From NCBI RefSeq assembly GCF_900609045.1, contig NZ_UXAV01000042.1:310001-374000 (forward strand): a stretch of DNA of 64,000 bases, read 5' to 3'. This document shows positions 43,413 through 54,559 of this stretch, in pieces. This stretch comes from Filibacter tadaridae. Its GTDB lineage: Bacteria; Bacillota; Bacilli; Bacillales_A; Planococcaceae. The notes beneath the pieces were generated by a model, which was not told the origin of the DNA, searched no databases, and saw only the letters and a program-made list of their open reading frames with translations. Positions within the stretch are counted from its first letter, which is position 1, and every line of letters begins with the position of its first letter. The position numbers and the translations under genes are program-made.

Positions 43413-43862
43413 TTAAAAAATTGCAGCCTCTTCATTTAGTCTAAGGTCTGTATATTTCACCGGCTTTAGCCAACCCCATTCACCCTTCTCATCCATAACC
43501 GCGAAAAAACGATCATCAGAACCTGATAAGGCAACGAATAAGTCTAAGTCCAACATACGAGAACCGTCACAGAACACATTAAGTGCGTATGAAGATAAAG
43601 ATATAAGTATGCTTCCTTTTACCGGATGAGTCAGCTTATATTCCCCTTCTCGCTGTTCGATTGAGGTAAATCCTTTTCCAAGATTTGAAATGATTGCTTC
43701 GTCAATCTCGTCCCCCACGAGCGGATCGCATAAGTAATGCACCTCTTGCATACTATCATCATGTTGCCCATCTTCTTTCAATAGGTCGTACAATAACCGT
43801 TCCCTTCCAATGACGAACGGCTGATACATTTCCTTCACTTTATAAATCCCATAAGAACGCAA
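43413..43862 (-). CDS. sirA: Sporulation inhibitor of replication protein SirA
   Basis: A 149-residue protein resembling SirA (YneE) of B. subtilis, which binds DnaA domain I and blocks replication initiation at the onset of sporulation. RSYGIYKVKEMYQPFVIGRE at the N-terminus and GEWGWLKPVKYTDLRL at the C-terminus align with the YLIKEEF...HYFGRES and RYGWLNPVK segments of the known protein. Start TTG 43862 has GGGGGT 7 nt upstream; a GTG at 43871 lies inside that site. Its position between tkt and yneF is conserved. Confidence 0.85.
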   Translation of the reverse strand: MRSYGIYKVKEMYQPFVIGRERLLYDLLKEDGQHDDSMQEVHYLCDPLVGDEIDEAIISNLGKGFTSIEQREGEYKLTHPVKGSILISLSSYALNVFCDGSRMLDLDLFVALSGSDDRFFAVMDEKGEWGWLKPVKYTDLRLNEEAAIF

Positions 43863-43995
43863 TATCGCCACCCCCTATTAAAAGAATAACCCCTTCCGGT
43901 TGAAAATGTTGTCATATTGCGGAATGGATAAGCACTATTATTGTCGGAAAAGTTCGAGTAGTTTATTTTGTTCTATTGAAAGATAAGCAACAATT

Positions 43996-44047
43996 GAAAA
44001 AGCTGTTCCAACCGACGCGTAATGACGTCTAATGGAACAGCTTTTTG
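43996..44047 (-). terminator. Terminator of tkt
   Basis: AAAAAGCTGTTCCA and TGGAACAGCTTTTT form a 12-bp stem with a 20-base loop containing a further GACG/CGTC pair. It lies 59 nt after the tkt stop. Confidence 0.8.
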
Positions 44048-44105
44048 TTAAAAGATAAGTATACTATTTTTTAATTTATATTAATGTTCGTTACAACGTC
44101 GCATC

Positions 44106-46112
44106 TTATTTATTAATCAATAATTTGACGTTTGCAATTACGTTTTCTTCCGTAAATCCGAATTCCTTGATAACGGTGTCGCCAGGTGCACTTGCGCCAA
44201 ATGTATCAATTGCAATGATGCCGCCTTCGTCACCGATATATTTATGCCAACCGAGCGATGCACCCATTTCAATCCCTAGACGTTTCTTCACATTTTTTGG
44301 AAAGACGCTTTGCTTGTATGCATCGTCCTGCTTTTCAAATAGATCCCAAGATGGCATTGAAACAACCGCTACGTCGATTCCTTCGGAAAGCAACTCTGAC
44401 TGGGCAGACACTGCCAAATTCACTTCAGAACCTGTCGCAATCAAAATCGCATCCGCTACTTCTTTGCTTGACGGTGAAATTGTATAGGCGCCTTTACGAA
44501 CGCCCTCCATTGCAAGTTCACTTGAATTTGGAAGAACAGATAAGTTTTGTCGAGATAATACAAGCACAGTCGGCGTATTCTCACTAGTCACAGAGACGTT
44601 CCATGCAGCTGCAGTTTCATTTGCATCTGCAGGACGAATCACGGACAGTCCCGGCATTGCTCGAAGTGCCGCTAGATGTTCGACTGGCTCGTGTGTCGGG
44701 CCATCTTCACCGACCGCTACACTGTCGTGTGTGAAGACATATGTTACAGGAAGACCCATGAGAGATGATAGTCTGATCGCTGGACGCACGTAATCACTGA
44801 ACACGAAGAATGTCCCACCAAATACCTGCAGACCACCGTGAAGTGCCATACCGTTTAGTGCAGTACCCATTGCAAATTCCCGAACTCCGAACCAGATATT
44901 GCGACCTGAATAATCTGCGGGAAGGAAATCGCCTGAGCCTTTGATTGTTGTTTTATTGGACCCAGCAAGATCGGCACTTCCTCCGAAGAAGGAAGGTACT
45001 GTTTTAGCGATTGCATTGATCAAATCGCCAGATGCAGAACGTGTTGCGTGAGACGTACCAGCCTCGTATGTTGGCAAGGACTTCTCGAATCCTTCCGGCA
45101 ATTTACGGTCAATTGCATCTTTCAACTGCCTCGCAAGGTCCGCATGTTTTGACTCGTAATTTTCATATAGCTCGTTCCATTGCTGTTCTCTTTGTGCACC
45201 CATTTTTTCAGCTGCTGTATTGAATGCTGCATAGACATCATCCGGAACATGGAAATTTTCTTCAAATGTCCATTTATAATAATCCTTAGTCAACTTCATT
45301 TCATCTTCACCAAGCGGCATACCATGGGCATCTGATTTCCCTGACCTGTTTGGCGAACCATAACCAATGACTGTTTTCACTTCGATGATTGTTGGGCCGC
45401 CGACATTGCCCTTCGCTTCTTCAATTGCTGAAGAAACAAGGTTTATGTCGTTGCCATCTTCAACACGGATGTAATTCCAGCCATACGATTCAAAACGTTT
45501 CTGGATATTTTCGGAGAATGACATGTTAAGGTCGCCATCCAGTGAAATATCGTTACTATCATAAAGGACTACAAGTTTATTCAGTTGCAGATGTCCTGCT
45601 AGTGAAATGGCTTCAGAAGCAACACCTTCCATCAAGTCGCCATCACCACAAAGTGCATATGTATGGTGATCAATGATTTCAAATTCCGGCTGGTTATATG
45701 TTGCAGCCAAATGTTTTTCAGCCATTGCCATTCCAACAGCCATGCCGATTCCTTGGCCAAGTGGTCCAGTCGTCGCTTCGACTCCAACTGTATGACGGTA
45801 TTCAGGGTGTCCGGGTGTTAAAGAGTTCCATTGTCTGAAGTTCTTGATTTCATCCATCGGTAGCCCGTATCCGCCCAAATGTAGCAAACTATAAAGGAGC
45901 ATGGAGCCGTGCCCCGCAGATAGAACGAAACGGTCGCGGTTGAACCATGTAGGATTTGCTGGATTATGGTGCATATGCTTTGTCCAAAGTGTATACGCCA
46001 TTGGAGCAGCACCCATTGGAAGGCCTGGATGGCCGGAATTCGCTTTTTCGATTGCATCGATTGAAAGAGTACGTATCGTATTGATAGCTAATTGGTCAAT
46101 CTGTTGAGTCAT
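44106..46112 (-). CDS. tkt: Transketolase
   Basis: Thiamine-diphosphate enzyme (668 aa, full length) of the pentose phosphate pathway that moves two-carbon units between sugar phosphates. The ThDP motif runs from [13 protein letters not shown] to [10 protein letters not shown]; the active-site His is in AGHGSMLLY and the phosphate-binding region is TRSASG and RPADANE. The ATG at 46112 (MTQQIDQL) has AAAGG 9 nt upstream and is preferred over the one at 46121. It is the fourth gene in the lexA-side block. Confidence 0.97.
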   Translation of the reverse strand: MTQQIDQLAINTIRTLSIDAIEKANSGHPGLPMGAAPMAYTLWTKHMHHNPANPTWFNRDRFVLSAGHGSMLLYSLLHLGGYGLPMDEIKNFRQWNSLTPGHPEYRHTVGVEATTGPLGQGIGMAVGMAMAEKHLAATYNQPEFEIIDHHTYALCGDGDLMEGVASEAISLAGHLQLNKLVVLYDSNDISLDGDLNMSFSENIQKRFESYGWNYIRVEDGNDINLVSSAIEEAKGNVGGPTIIEVKTVIGYGSPNRSGKSDAHGMPLGEDEMKLTKDYYKWTFEENFHVPDDVYAAFNTAAEKMGAQREQQWNELYENYESKHADLARQLKDAIDRKLPEGFEKSLPTYEAGTSHATRSASGDLINAIAKTVPSFFGGSADLAGSNKTTIKGSGDFLPADYSGRNIWFGVREFAMGTALNGMALHGGLQVFGGTFFVFSDYVRPAIRLSSLMGLPVTYVFTHDSVAVGEDGPTHEPVEHLAALRAMPGLSVIRPADANETAAAWNVSVTSENTPTVLVLSRQNLSVLPNSSELAMEGVRKGAYTISPSSKEVADAILIATGSEVNLAVSAQSELLSEGIDVAVVSMPSWDLFEKQDDAYKQSVFPKNVKKRLGIEMGASLGWHKYIGDEGGIIAIDTFGASAPGDTVIKEFGFTEENVIANVKLLINK

Positions 46113-46215
46113 TGTGTACATCCTTTCCCGTTTCTTCTACTTGTCTTAATGTTGTTCTACATCCTCTAGTTTAGTCAAAGGTTGCACGAAATACAATCCC
46201 GGAAAGGATTAGATG

Positions 46216-46449
46216 TTAGTTTAGGTATTTGTCATCCCGCGCTTTTTTCACTTTTTCGGGTGTTACATCATTTCCTTCCGGGTCAATCACTTTGACATGT
46301 TCGATTGTATTACGCATTGATGATCTAAATGTTTCCAAGTATTCTTTTCGAAGCAGTGTCTGTTCTTTTGCCTCTTCAATCGACAAACCGGTCGTTTTTG
46401 ATTTTTTCGAAAGTTCGTTAATGCGTTTGATTTTATCTTCTGCTAACAT
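46216..46449 (-). CDS. ynzC: DUF896 family protein YnzC
   Basis: A 77-residue two-helix protein. RINELSKKSKTTGLSIEEAKEQ, then LRKEYLETFRSSMRNTIEHV and DPEGNDVTPEKVKKAR, match the DUF896 family. In B. subtilis it is part of the SOS-induced yneA-yneB-ynzC operon. GGAGGGA precedes the ATG. Function is unclear; the fold is that of a small RNA- or protein-binding helical hairpin. Confidence 0.92.
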   Translation of the reverse strand: MLAEDKIKRINELSKKSKTTGLSIEEAKEQTLLRKEYLETFRSSMRNTIEHVKVIDPEGNDVTPEKVKKARDDKYLN

Positions 46450-46517
46450 ATTTATCCCTCCATTTGCATTTAAAGAATAACATGAACGTATACAAAAAAA
46501 GCTGAAAGTGCAACCAA

Positions 46518-47491
<974 letters not shown>

Positions 47492-47506
47492 CAAAATCCC
47501 CCCTTG

Positions 47507-47563
47507 CAAATGTCTGTTCGGAATGTACGTTCTTACTATATTGAATCCAATATTGTTTGTCAA
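47507..47563 (-). promoter_or_regulatory. yneA operon promoter with two LexA (SOS) boxes
   Basis: Minus strand: TTGACA (47558-47563), a 17-bp spacer and TATAGT (47535-47540) form an almost ideal sigma-A promoter. Downstream lie CGAACAGACATTTG (47507-47520), which fits the Bacillus LexA consensus CGAACRNRYGTTYG at 13 of 14 positions, and AGAACGTACATTCC (47520-47533) at 11 of 14. LexA bound there would occlude transcription start. Confidence 0.85.
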
Positions 47564-47573
47564 CACTTTTTTC

Positions 47574-47613
47574 AGAACCTGTGTTTGCCATTCTATCTAA
47601 AGACTGATATACT
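47574..47613 (+). promoter_or_regulatory. lexA promoter with LexA box (autoregulation)
   Basis: TTGCCA (47585-47590), a 17-bp spacer and TATACT (47608-47613) make a sigma-A promoter for lexA. AGAACCTGTGTTTG (47574-47587) fits the LexA consensus at 12 of 14 positions and overlaps the -35 element. Confidence 0.82.
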
Positions 47614-47696
47614 ACAATAAATGAATAATTCCGGCCTGAACTCTTGCGGTGAAAGGCATTTGGAAATCAACAACTAAATGTTAAGAGGTGAATAGG

Positions 47697-48317
47697 ATGA
47701 AAAAGATTTCAAAGAGACAAGAGGATATTTTGTCTTTCATCAAAGAAGAAGTAAGAAAAAAAGGATATCCGCCATCCGTAAGGGAAATTGGTGAAGCAGT
47801 GGGTCTTGCGTCCAGTTCGACAGTTCATGGACATCTTGCCAGATTGGAAAGTAAAGGCTTCATAAGACGGGATCCAACAAAACCGAGAGCGATTGAAATA
47901 CTAGATCCTGAAGGTTTGGAAGCGTTGAAACCTGGTGTTCTCAATGTTCCACTCATCGGGAAAGTTACAGCCGGTATACCAATTACGGCGATTGAAAATA
48001 TTGAAGAGTATTTTCCGCTACCTGAATCTTTCGGTACAACGGAAGACAAGTTGTTCATGCTAGAGATTGTTGGAAACAGTATGATTGAGGCGGGTATTTT
48101 GAATGGCGATTATGTTGTGGTCAAGCAACGGCAAACTGCTCAAAATGGCGACATTGTCGTTGCTATGACCGAAGAAGACGAAGCAACTGTGAAACGCTTT
48201 TTCAAAGAAAAAGATTATTTCCGTCTTCAACCTGAAAACTCCTCAATGGATCCGATTATCATTGATAATGTCACGATTCTTGGAAAAGTTGTCGGTGTGT
48301 ACCGGATGATCCACTAA
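47697..48317 (+). CDS. lexA: SOS transcriptional repressor LexA
   Basis: A 206-residue repressor/autoprotease. An N-terminal winged helix-turn-helix ([23 protein letters not shown]) binds SOS boxes; the self-cleavage Ala-Gly is in [10 protein letters not shown], the catalytic Ser in GNSMIEAGI and the Lys in EATVKRFF. RecA filaments trigger cleavage. The ATG at 47697 has AAGAGGTG 6 nt upstream, giving the same length as the B. subtilis protein. It is divergent from yneA. Confidence 0.97.
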   Translation: MKKISKRQEDILSFIKEEVRKKGYPPSVREIGEAVGLASSSTVHGHLARLESKGFIRRDPTKPRAIEILDPEGLEALKPGVLNVPLIGKVTAGIPITAIENIEEYFPLPESFGTTEDKLFMLEIVGNSMIEAGILNGDYVVVKQRQTAQNGDIVVAMTEEDEATVKRFFKEKDYFRLQPENSSMDPIIIDNVTILGKVVGVYRMIH

Positions 48318-48325
48318 TTTAGACT

Positions 48326-48374
48326 ACAAAAAAGCTGTCTCTTACGCGTTATGCGTTGGAGGCAGCTTTTTTTG
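48326..48374 (+). terminator. lexA terminator
   Basis: AAAAAAGCTG...CTC pairs with GAGGCAGCTTTTTTT and an inner ACGC/GCGT stem, followed by seven T residues. Confidence 0.8.
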
Positions 48375-48400
48375 TTTAAATTATGGATTGATTGTTAATT

Positions 48401-48600
48401 GCCATGACAGTTTGACAGCTTGTCCTTACAGTTTACTGTCGAGCCATGACAGTTTCTTCGTTTGCCATGACAGTTCGCGCGCGTCCTTACAGTTTACGGC
48501 CGGGCCATGACAGTTTCTTCGTTTGCCATGACAGTTCGCGCGCGTCCTTACAGTTTACGGCCGAGCCATTACAGTTTCTTCATTTGCCATGACAGTTCGA
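48401..48600. repeat. Tandem repeat array, 61-bp unit built of three 20-bp subunits
   Basis: Units begin at 48443, 48504 and 48565, exactly 61 bp apart, with a shorter related stretch at 48401-48442. Each unit contains three submotifs: GCCATGACAGTTTCTTCGTT, GCCATGACAGTTCGCGCGC and GTCCTTACAGTTTACGGCC. ACAGTT occurs ten times in 200 bp. The first two complete units differ at one or two bases. The array fills the gap between the convergent lexA and YnbB-like genes and encodes nothing evident. Confidence 0.9.
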
Positions 48601-48635
48601 CTATGAACAATACACTCTCTTATCCAACCAGTTAA

Positions 48636-49898
48636 TCAGTCGAGTAATTTTTCACTCATCAGTTTGCCAATTGAAGACAGGACTGCTGTTTTGACGTGCT
48701 CGTATGTCAGTCCTCCTTGAACATAAGCAGTATAGGGGGGTCTAATGGGTCCATCAGCTGTCAGTTCGATGCTGGAGCCCTGGATGAATGTCCCGGCTGC
48801 CATTATAACGTCATCGACATAACCGGGCATGTAGGACGGTTCAGGCGCATAGTGCGCATTGATGGGTGAGTTTTCTTGAATCGTTCTGCAGAAGGCAATC
48901 ATTTGGTCTGCGCTTTTGAATGAAACGGATTGAATCAGGTCGGTTCGCTTTTCTGAATAATGCGGCGACGTTTTCAGTCCGAAATCTTCAAGAAGTGCAG
49001 CGGTGAATAATGCTCCTTTTACAGCTTGACTGACAACATGTGGTGCAAGGAAAAATCCTTGGTACATTTCGAGTAATGTATTGAGGGATGCTCCCGCTTC
49101 AGCTCCAAGACCAGGTGATGTCATTCGAAAAGCACATTTTTCAACAAGATCAGCACGACCCGCAATATAGCCGCCTGTTCGCGCGAGTCCGCCACCGGGA
49201 TTTTTTATAAGTGAGCCTGCCATCAGGTCAGCGCCTACTTCAGTCGGCTCTTTCTGCTCAACGAATTCGCCATAACAGTTATCGACAAAAACAACGAGTT
49301 CAGGATTTATAGCCTTCACTTTTCTTATCATTTCACTGATTTCATCCACCATGAATGAAGGACGATCAGCGTAGCCTTTTGAGCGTTGGATGCCTACCAT
49401 TTTTGTTTTGCTATGAATGTTGTTTACCATTTCGTCAAAATCAATTAAGCCATCTTCATTCAAATCAATATGCTTGTACGTGATGCCAAAGTCGTGTAGG
49501 GAACCGGTATCCTTACCTTTACCGGATACGATGGAATCCAGGGTGTCATAAGGCTTCCCTGTAATATACAATAATTCATCGCCTGGGCGTAAAATACCGA
49601 ATAGCGCTATGGATATTGCGTGTGTTCCCGAAATGATCTGATTGCGCACAATGCAATCTTCTGCTCCGAAAACATCTGCGTAGACTTGTCCTAAGACATC
49701 GCGACCACTGTCGTCATAGCCATATCCTGTTGTTCCATGCAGATGGAAATCACTCACCTTATTGTTACGGAATGCAGCGAGTACTTTCCGTTGATTGTAA
49801 AACGCTGTTTTTTCTACCTCTTTAAAAAAGGGTGCGAGTTTCGTTTCAATCGCGTCCGCTTTTTCGAAAAGAGCTGTGTCTTGTTCGTTAAATTGCAT
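48636..49898 (-). CDS. PLP-dependent enzyme, methionine gamma-lyase/aluminium resistance family (YnbB-like)
   Basis: A 420-residue fold-type I pyridoxal-phosphate protein. The cofactor lysine is in GSLIKNPGGGLARTGGYI; ISGTHAISIALFGILRPGDEL binds the phosphate. FVDNCYGEFVE holds the conserved Asp. Family members are annotated as aluminium resistance proteins or YnbB; in B. subtilis the gene lies near glnR, which is not seen here. The ATG at 49898 has AAAGAGGAA upstream. The substrate is not known with certainty. Confidence 0.88.
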   Translation of the reverse strand: MQFNEQDTALFEKADAIETKLAPFFKEVEKTAFYNQRKVLAAFRNNKVSDFHLHGTTGYGYDDSGRDVLGQVYADVFGAEDCIVRNQIISGTHAISIALFGILRPGDELLYITGKPYDTLDSIVSGKGKDTGSLHDFGITYKHIDLNEDGLIDFDEMVNNIHSKTKMVGIQRSKGYADRPSFMVDEISEMIRKVKAINPELVVFVDNCYGEFVEQKEPTEVGADLMAGSLIKNPGGGLARTGGYIAGRADLVEKCAFRMTSPGLGAEAGASLNTLLEMYQGFFLAPHVVSQAVKGALFTAALLEDFGLKTSPHYSEKRTDLIQSVSFKSADQMIAFCRTIQENSPINAHYAPEPSYMPGYVDDVIMAAGTFIQGSSIELTADGPIRPPYTAYVQGGLTYEHVKTAVLSSIGKLMSEKLLD

Positions 49899-50040
49899 GC
49901 TAATTCCTCTTTCCATTCAATAGTCACCTTATAATCTTATCAGTCTGCCCGCGGAGGTCAACAATCCGTTATTTCGCCCATTGATTTATATAGGGAATCT
50001 GTTAAAATGCTTAAGGATCTAGTGAACGGGGGAAATAATA

Positions 50041-50643
50041 TTGGCTTGGGATGTATTTAGTTTTATCGGTACTGCTGCTTTTGCCATTTCCGGTGCAATC
50101 ATAGCGATGGAAGAAGAATATGATATTTTCGGTGTCTATATATTAGGAATGGTTACCGCGTTTGGTGGAGGGGCTGTTCGAAACTTATTGATTGGGGTTC
50201 CGGTTTCCGTTTTGTGGGACCAGGAATTTTTATTTATCGTTGCCACTGTTTTAATTACGGTTATTTTCTTTTTTTCAAAATATCTTTTATCTCATTGGAA
50301 TCGATGGGGGTCGTATTTTGATGCCGTCGGATTAGCCGCATTTGCTATCCAAGGTGCCATGCTTGCGATGCGTCTGGAGATGTCACTTTATGCAGTCATG
50401 GTTGCGGCCGTTTTGACTGGAGCTGGTGGCGGTGTGATTCGCGATTTGCTAGCTGGTCGGAAACCACTCGTTTTCAAGGAAAATATATATGCGATTTGGG
50501 CAGTTATTGCGGGATTAATAGTGGGTTTAGATGTTTTCCACGGGGATATCGCTCTTTATGCGTTACTCGTTTTGACAGCGAGTTTACGCATTTTGTCAGT
50601 TTTCTTCCATTGGAAATTACCGCGAAAAAATATTGAAATTTAA
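50041..50643 (+). CDS. TRIC-type cation channel family membrane protein (UPF0126)
   Basis: A 200-residue membrane protein of about seven helices with an internal repeat: FIGTAAFAISGAIIAMEEEYD with GMVTAFGGGAVRNLLIG, and DAVGLAAFAIQGAMLAM with AVLTGAGGGVIRDLLAGR. This paired FGGGxxR / GGGxxRD pattern defines the trimeric intracellular cation channel family, a likely K+ channel. Start is TTG at 50041 with GGGGGAAAT upstream. It is monocistronic and ends in a terminator shared with hfq. Confidence 0.88.
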   Translation: MAWDVFSFIGTAAFAISGAIIAMEEEYDIFGVYILGMVTAFGGGAVRNLLIGVPVSVLWDQEFLFIVATVLITVIFFFSKYLLSHWNRWGSYFDAVGLAAFAIQGAMLAMRLEMSLYAVMVAAVLTGAGGGVIRDLLAGRKPLVFKENIYAIWAVIAGLIVGLDVFHGDIALYALLVLTASLRILSVFFHWKLPRKNIEI

Positions 50644-50687
50644 AAAAAGCGGAACGGGGATTTTTCTCCCTGTTCCGCTTTTTTCAT
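50641..50687. terminator. Bidirectional terminator between the TRIC-type gene and hfq
   Basis: AAAAAAAGCGGAACGGGGA and TCCCTGTTCCGCTTTTTT pair over about 12 bp with one wobble. Confidence 0.9.
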
Positions 50688-50905
50688 TCCTCTTTTAACG
50701 TAACCGGTTTAGACGGGACGTATGTTGAGATCGCATGTTTGTAGATCAATTGTTGCTTGCCGTCCGATTCGAGAAGAACGGTATAATTATCATACGATTT
50801 GATAAGTCCTTTCAATTGAAAACCATTCAATAAGAATACAGTTACAAACGTATTATTCTTTCGTAATGAATTCAAAAACGTCTCTTGCATGTTAACCTGT
50901 GCCAT
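50684..50905 (-). CDS. hfq: RNA chaperone Hfq
   Basis: A 73-residue Sm-like protein, the same length as B. subtilis Hfq. The Sm1 motif is [19 protein letters not shown] and Sm2 is [11 protein letters not shown], the RNA-binding YKHA signature. It has the short C-terminus of Gram-positive Hfq. The ATG at 50905 has AGGAGGA 7-8 nt upstream; the longer frame to 50932 is not supported. It lies downstream of miaA, as in many bacteria. Confidence 0.97.
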   Translation of the reverse strand: MAQVNMQETFLNSLRKNNTFVTVFLLNGFQLKGLIKSYDNYTVLLESDGKQQLIYKHAISTYVPSKPVTLKEE

Positions 50906-50946
50906 ACGTCGAGTCCTCCTGTTGTCTTGCATATTCTTTGCTTCAC

Positions 50947-51894
50947 TTACCTTATTCGCTCTTTAAGATGAAAATCCTTCAAAATTCTTAAAATTGCTTG
51001 TACAATTTCGTCCGTATCTAGTTCAGCATTGAACCAGGCGATTTCCATTTTGTTTCGAAAATAAGTCATTTGCCGTTTTGCATAATGACGCGTGTTTTTT
51101 TTGATCAAGTCGATTGCTTCATCCAATGAACAGCGACCTTCGATGAATTGGTGAAGCTCCTTGTAACCTATTGCTTGTACGGACTGTATATTTTTTATGC
51201 CTTCGTCCCATAATCCTTGCGCTTCATGCAGTAATCCTTTATCCATCATCTGATTCACACGTGAATCGATGCGGCCATAAAGTACATCTCGATCCATTTC
51301 CAATCCAATAATTAGATGATCATAAAGAGGCGCATGTCCTACATCCTCTTCATGATCCCCCTTCGTTTTCCCTGTCACTTCGATGATTTCAAGTGCCCGG
51401 ACTACTCTGCGATGATTATTCGGATGAATTTTTTCAGCGCTTAAAGGGTCAATATCCATAAGTTTCTTGTAAAGAAAGTCGGCTCCCTTGGAATCAAGCT
51501 CATGTTCCAGGCGTTTTCTTACTTCAATATCAGCAGCTTGTTCGGTAAAACGAAAATCGAATAACACTGCTTGGATGTATAGTCCCGTGCCCCCCGCGAT
51601 GATTGGTGTTTTCCCACGTCGCTGAATATCTTTAATCGCTTTGCGGACTTCTGATTGGTATTCTGCAACTGAAAAAGTTTCATCAGGCTCTTTAGTATCG
51701 AATAAATGATGTGGGATGCCAGCCATTTCCGCCGTTGTTATTTTTGCTGTACCAATATCAAGTCGTTTATATACTTGCATTGAATCTCCATTAATGATTT
51801 CTCCGTCGATTTGTTTTGCCAATTCGACACTGAGCGCGGTTTTACCGGATGCGGTAGGACCGACAATTGCTATGACTTCCGGTGTTACACTCAC
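50947..51894 (-). CDS. miaA: tRNA dimethylallyltransferase MiaA
   Basis: A 315-residue transferase that adds the dimethylallyl group to A37 of tRNAs reading UNN codons. The P-loop is [33 protein letters not shown] and IPHHLFD are family hallmarks, as is [11 protein letters not shown] near the C-terminus. Its product is further modified by MiaB, encoded at 60330-61871. Start is GTG at 51894, overlapping the upstream hydrolase stop by 4 nt. Confidence 0.96.
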   Translation of the reverse strand: MSVTPEVIAIVGPTASGKTALSVELAKQIDGEIINGDSMQVYKRLDIGTAKITTAEMAGIPHHLFDTKEPDETFSVAEYQSEVRKAIKDIQRRGKTPIIAGGTGLYIQAVLFDFRFTEQAADIEVRKRLEHELDSKGADFLYKKLMDIDPLSAEKIHPNNHRRVVRALEIIEVTGKTKGDHEEDVGHAPLYDHLIIGLEMDRDVLYGRIDSRVNQMMDKGLLHEAQGLWDEGIKNIQSVQAIGYKELHQFIEGRCSLDEAIDLIKKNTRHYAKRQMTYFRNKMEIAWFNAELDTDEIVQAILRILKDFHLKERIR

Positions 51895-52805
51895 TTTTTT
51901 TCAATCCAATCCGTTATATACTCGAAGACGTGTTGATGATTTATTTCATTGAGCAATTCATGTCTGCCGCCTTCGACCAGCATGAGCGTTACATCTACGA
52001 TACCTACTTTGTCATATTGTTTAGCCACACTTAAAACACCTTTGCCGTTATCACCTACCGGGTCTTCATTTCCCGATATGAGAAGGATCGGCAAGTTTTG
52101 CGGTATCTTTCTAATCTCTTCATCCGAATGGATTTTCTCAAGTCCTTCAAACAAATCTATGAAAAACTGTGTAGTTGAGATGAATCCGCAGTTAGGATCA
52201 TTCATATATTTTTCAACAGCGTCCGAATCCCTTGATAGCCAATCAAAGGGTGTTTTTGGTGTATCAATCGATTTGTTGAACCCCCCGAAAACGAGCTTGT
52301 TCAAGAGAGGATCAGGATTGTCATACCCATTCATCTTTCCTGAGAGATGTGCAATCCCAGTTGCGGCAATACGCATAACACCTGGGTTTCCGCCCGTACC
52401 TGAGAGGATGGCAAGGTCAACTTCACTTCCGTGTACTTGAACATACCTACGTGCGATAAATGAGCCCATGCTATGGCCGAATAGGATGAAACGGGGGGAA
52501 GGATGCTGTTCCCGTATTGTTTTAATGATTTCATATGCATCCTGTACAACTCGGTCAAAACCTTTTTCTATGCCAAAATAACCCGGTTTACCATTCATTT
52601 CAGCTGTTTTTCCGTGTCCCCTATGGTCGTGCCCCGAAACGATATACCCAATTCCCGCAAGGTATTTTGCAAACTCTTCATACCTGCCGATATGCTCCGC
52701 CATGCCGTGTAGTATATGAATATGTCCAATCGGCTTGTCTGCGGGTTCCACAAGTACCGTATGAATTGAGAAGCCATCTGACATTTCTAGAGTCATTTCA
52801 TTCAT
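51891..52805 (-). CDS. Alpha/beta hydrolase, monoglyceride lipase/lysophospholipase type
   Basis: A 304-residue serine hydrolase. The oxyanion strand is [16 protein letters not shown], the [10 protein letters not shown] loop follows, the nucleophile elbow is [11 protein letters not shown] (Ser), the acid in [16 protein letters not shown] and the His in [10 protein letters not shown]. This matches the monoacylglycerol lipase/lysophospholipase L2 group. It is coupled to glpD (4-nt overlap) and miaA (4-nt overlap), so glycerol released from lipids may feed GlpD. Confidence 0.87.
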   Translation of the reverse strand: MNEMTLEMSDGFSIHTVLVEPADKPIGHIHILHGMAEHIGRYEEFAKYLAGIGYIVSGHDHRGHGKTAEMNGKPGYFGIEKGFDRVVQDAYEIIKTIREQHPSPRFILFGHSMGSFIARRYVQVHGSEVDLAILSGTGGNPGVMRIAATGIAHLSGKMNGYDNPDPLLNKLVFGGFNKSIDTPKTPFDWLSRDSDAVEKYMNDPNCGFISTTQFFIDLFEGLEKIHSDEEIRKIPQNLPILLISGNEDPVGDNGKGVLSVAKQYDKVGIVDVTLMLVEGGRHELLNEINHQHVFEYITDWIEKK

Positions 52806-54448
52806 ATTCCTGTTCTGCCTTTGACCTCTGCTTCGGCGATATGATTTTCGAGTTCACGTAAATAATGTTTTTTACTTTCATCCGAATAGGATAGAAGCAC
52901 TGCCATATAGTCTGTTACTGCCTCTTTATATTTTTTAACAAGGCTGATATTGAAATAAAGATCTCCCCTACGGCGAATGAAGAAGTCCGAAGGTGAAAGT
53001 GTCATTTCGTGATGAATGGCGTATAGGATTTCCGCCTTTAAAATTCTTGGCAAATCTGTTGTATCTGTTTTAAGTGTATGTGCATACGTAAAGACCGTGT
53101 CGACATTTGTTCCGTAAAATGAGGCAAGTTGTTCCCCTTCTTTTTTCGTTAGGCCGAACAATTCAGCTTCATTCGCTTTACTTGTAATATAAGCTTCAAA
53201 CTTTTCAATGCTGCCAAAATCCCCGCCCGATAGTGGAAGATGCTCCGTCACGCACGGTCCGAATTCGTCAGGTCGAAGTCTTTTAACGACACGGTCGACT
53301 ACGGTCTCAGCCATTTTACGATAGCCTGTCAGCTTACCGCCCGCAATTGTAATAAGACCGCTGCCCGCTTCCCACATTTCATCTTTCCTTGAAATTTCCG
53401 ATGGGTCTTTTCCGTCTTCGTAAATAAGCGGACGGACACCTGCCCATGTCGATTCAACATCTTCTCGGGTAACCGCGACATCCGGGAACATATGATGGAC
53501 TGTATCAAGAAGGTATGCAACATCTTCTTTAGTCGCTAACGGATTCATTGTGTCTTTATCATAGATTGTATCCGTTGTTCCGATATACGCTTTTTGCCCT
53601 CTTGGGATAGCGAAAATCATTCGTTTATCCGGTGCATCGAAATAGACTGCTTGACGAAGTGGGAAAACCTTTTGGTCGATTACGATGTGGACCCCTTTCG
53701 TCAATCGTAATCTTTTGTCGTTGGATAGTTCATCTTTTTTCCGTACATCATCGACCCAAGGGCCTGCCGCATTCACAATGGTCGATGCAGTGATTCGCAA
53801 TGATTCATCATTCAGTTGGTCATTTACTGTGGCTCCGACAACTTTTCCATCATCGTAAATGAATGACTCAGCCTTCATATAGTTCAGGCAGAGTGCTCCT
53901 TTTTGAACCGCTTTTTTCATCGTCTCAATCGTTAGCCGTGCATCATCAGTTCTGTATTCTACATAATGACCGCCGCCACGGAGTCCTTTTCTCTTTAACA
54001 GCGGTTCCATTGCAAGCGTTTCTTCAGCCGTCAACATTTCACGTCGTTCTTCTTTTTTTACACCGGCAAGTTTGTCGTAAGTAAACAGACCTACTGACGT
54101 CGTAAATTTTCCGAATGTACCACCCTTATGGAATGGTAGTAGCATACGTTCAGGTTCTGTAACATGAAGGGCGTTATGGTAAACGATGTCCCTTTCTTTC
54201 CCTGTTTCTGCTACGATTTTCACTTCAAGTTGCTTCAAATAACGCAAACCGCCATGTACAAGCTTTGTAGAACGACTGGACGTTCCTTCCGCAAAGTCTT
54301 GCATCTCGACAAGCGCTACTGATAAGCCGCGTGTAACAGCATCGAGGGCAATCCCTGCACCGGTGATTCCTCCACCAATAATAAGTAAATCAAACTGGTA
54401 CTCACCCATGAATTCTTTCACTTTTGGTCTTGTAATCGCTGAAAACAT
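52802..54448 (-). CDS. glpD: Aerobic glycerol-3-phosphate dehydrogenase
   Basis: FAD-dependent membrane-associated dehydrogenase (548 aa) that oxidises glycerol-3-phosphate to dihydroxyacetone phosphate with electrons passed to quinone. The FAD motif is [38 protein letters not shown] is the characteristic second signature and [12 protein letters not shown] the C-terminal one. The ATG at 54448 has AAAGGGTG 6 nt upstream; the GTG at 54457 lies in that site. The usual glpF and glpK genes are not adjacent. Confidence 0.95.
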   Translation of the reverse strand: MFSAITRPKVKEFMGEYQFDLLIIGGGITGAGIALDAVTRGLSVALVEMQDFAEGTSSRSTKLVHGGLRYLKQLEVKIVAETGKERDIVYHNALHVTEPERMLLPFHKGGTFGKFTTSVGLFTYDKLAGVKKEERREMLTAEETLAMEPLLKRKGLRGGGHYVEYRTDDARLTIETMKKAVQKGALCLNYMKAESFIYDDGKVVGATVNDQLNDESLRITASTIVNAAGPWVDDVRKKDELSNDKRLRLTKGVHIVIDQKVFPLRQAVYFDAPDKRMIFAIPRGQKAYIGTTDTIYDKDTMNPLATKEDVAYLLDTVHHMFPDVAVTREDVESTWAGVRPLIYEDGKDPSEISRKDEMWEAGSGLITIAGGKLTGYRKMAETVVDRVVKRLRPDEFGPCVTEHLPLSGGDFGSIEKFEAYITSKANEAELFGLTKKEGEQLASFYGTNVDTVFTYAHTLKTDTTDLPRILKAEILYAIHHEMTLSPSDFFIRRRGDLYFNISLVKKYKEAVTDYMAVLLSYSDESKKHYLRELENHIAEAEVKGRTGI

Positions 54449-54559
54449 CTTGGTCACCCTTTCAAATTCATATCTTGAAGATGCGTGCTACTTCCACTGT
54501 CTTTGTCCACGAATTCTTCCCCTAGAGCTGTTATTGTCTAATGGGTGGTCTTCAATTGC

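Noticed and set aside
48401-48600. CRISPR array suggested by regularly spaced repeats
   Set aside because: The intervals between ACAGTT motifs are themselves repeated in each 61-bp unit, so there are no unique spacers, and there are no cas genes nearby.
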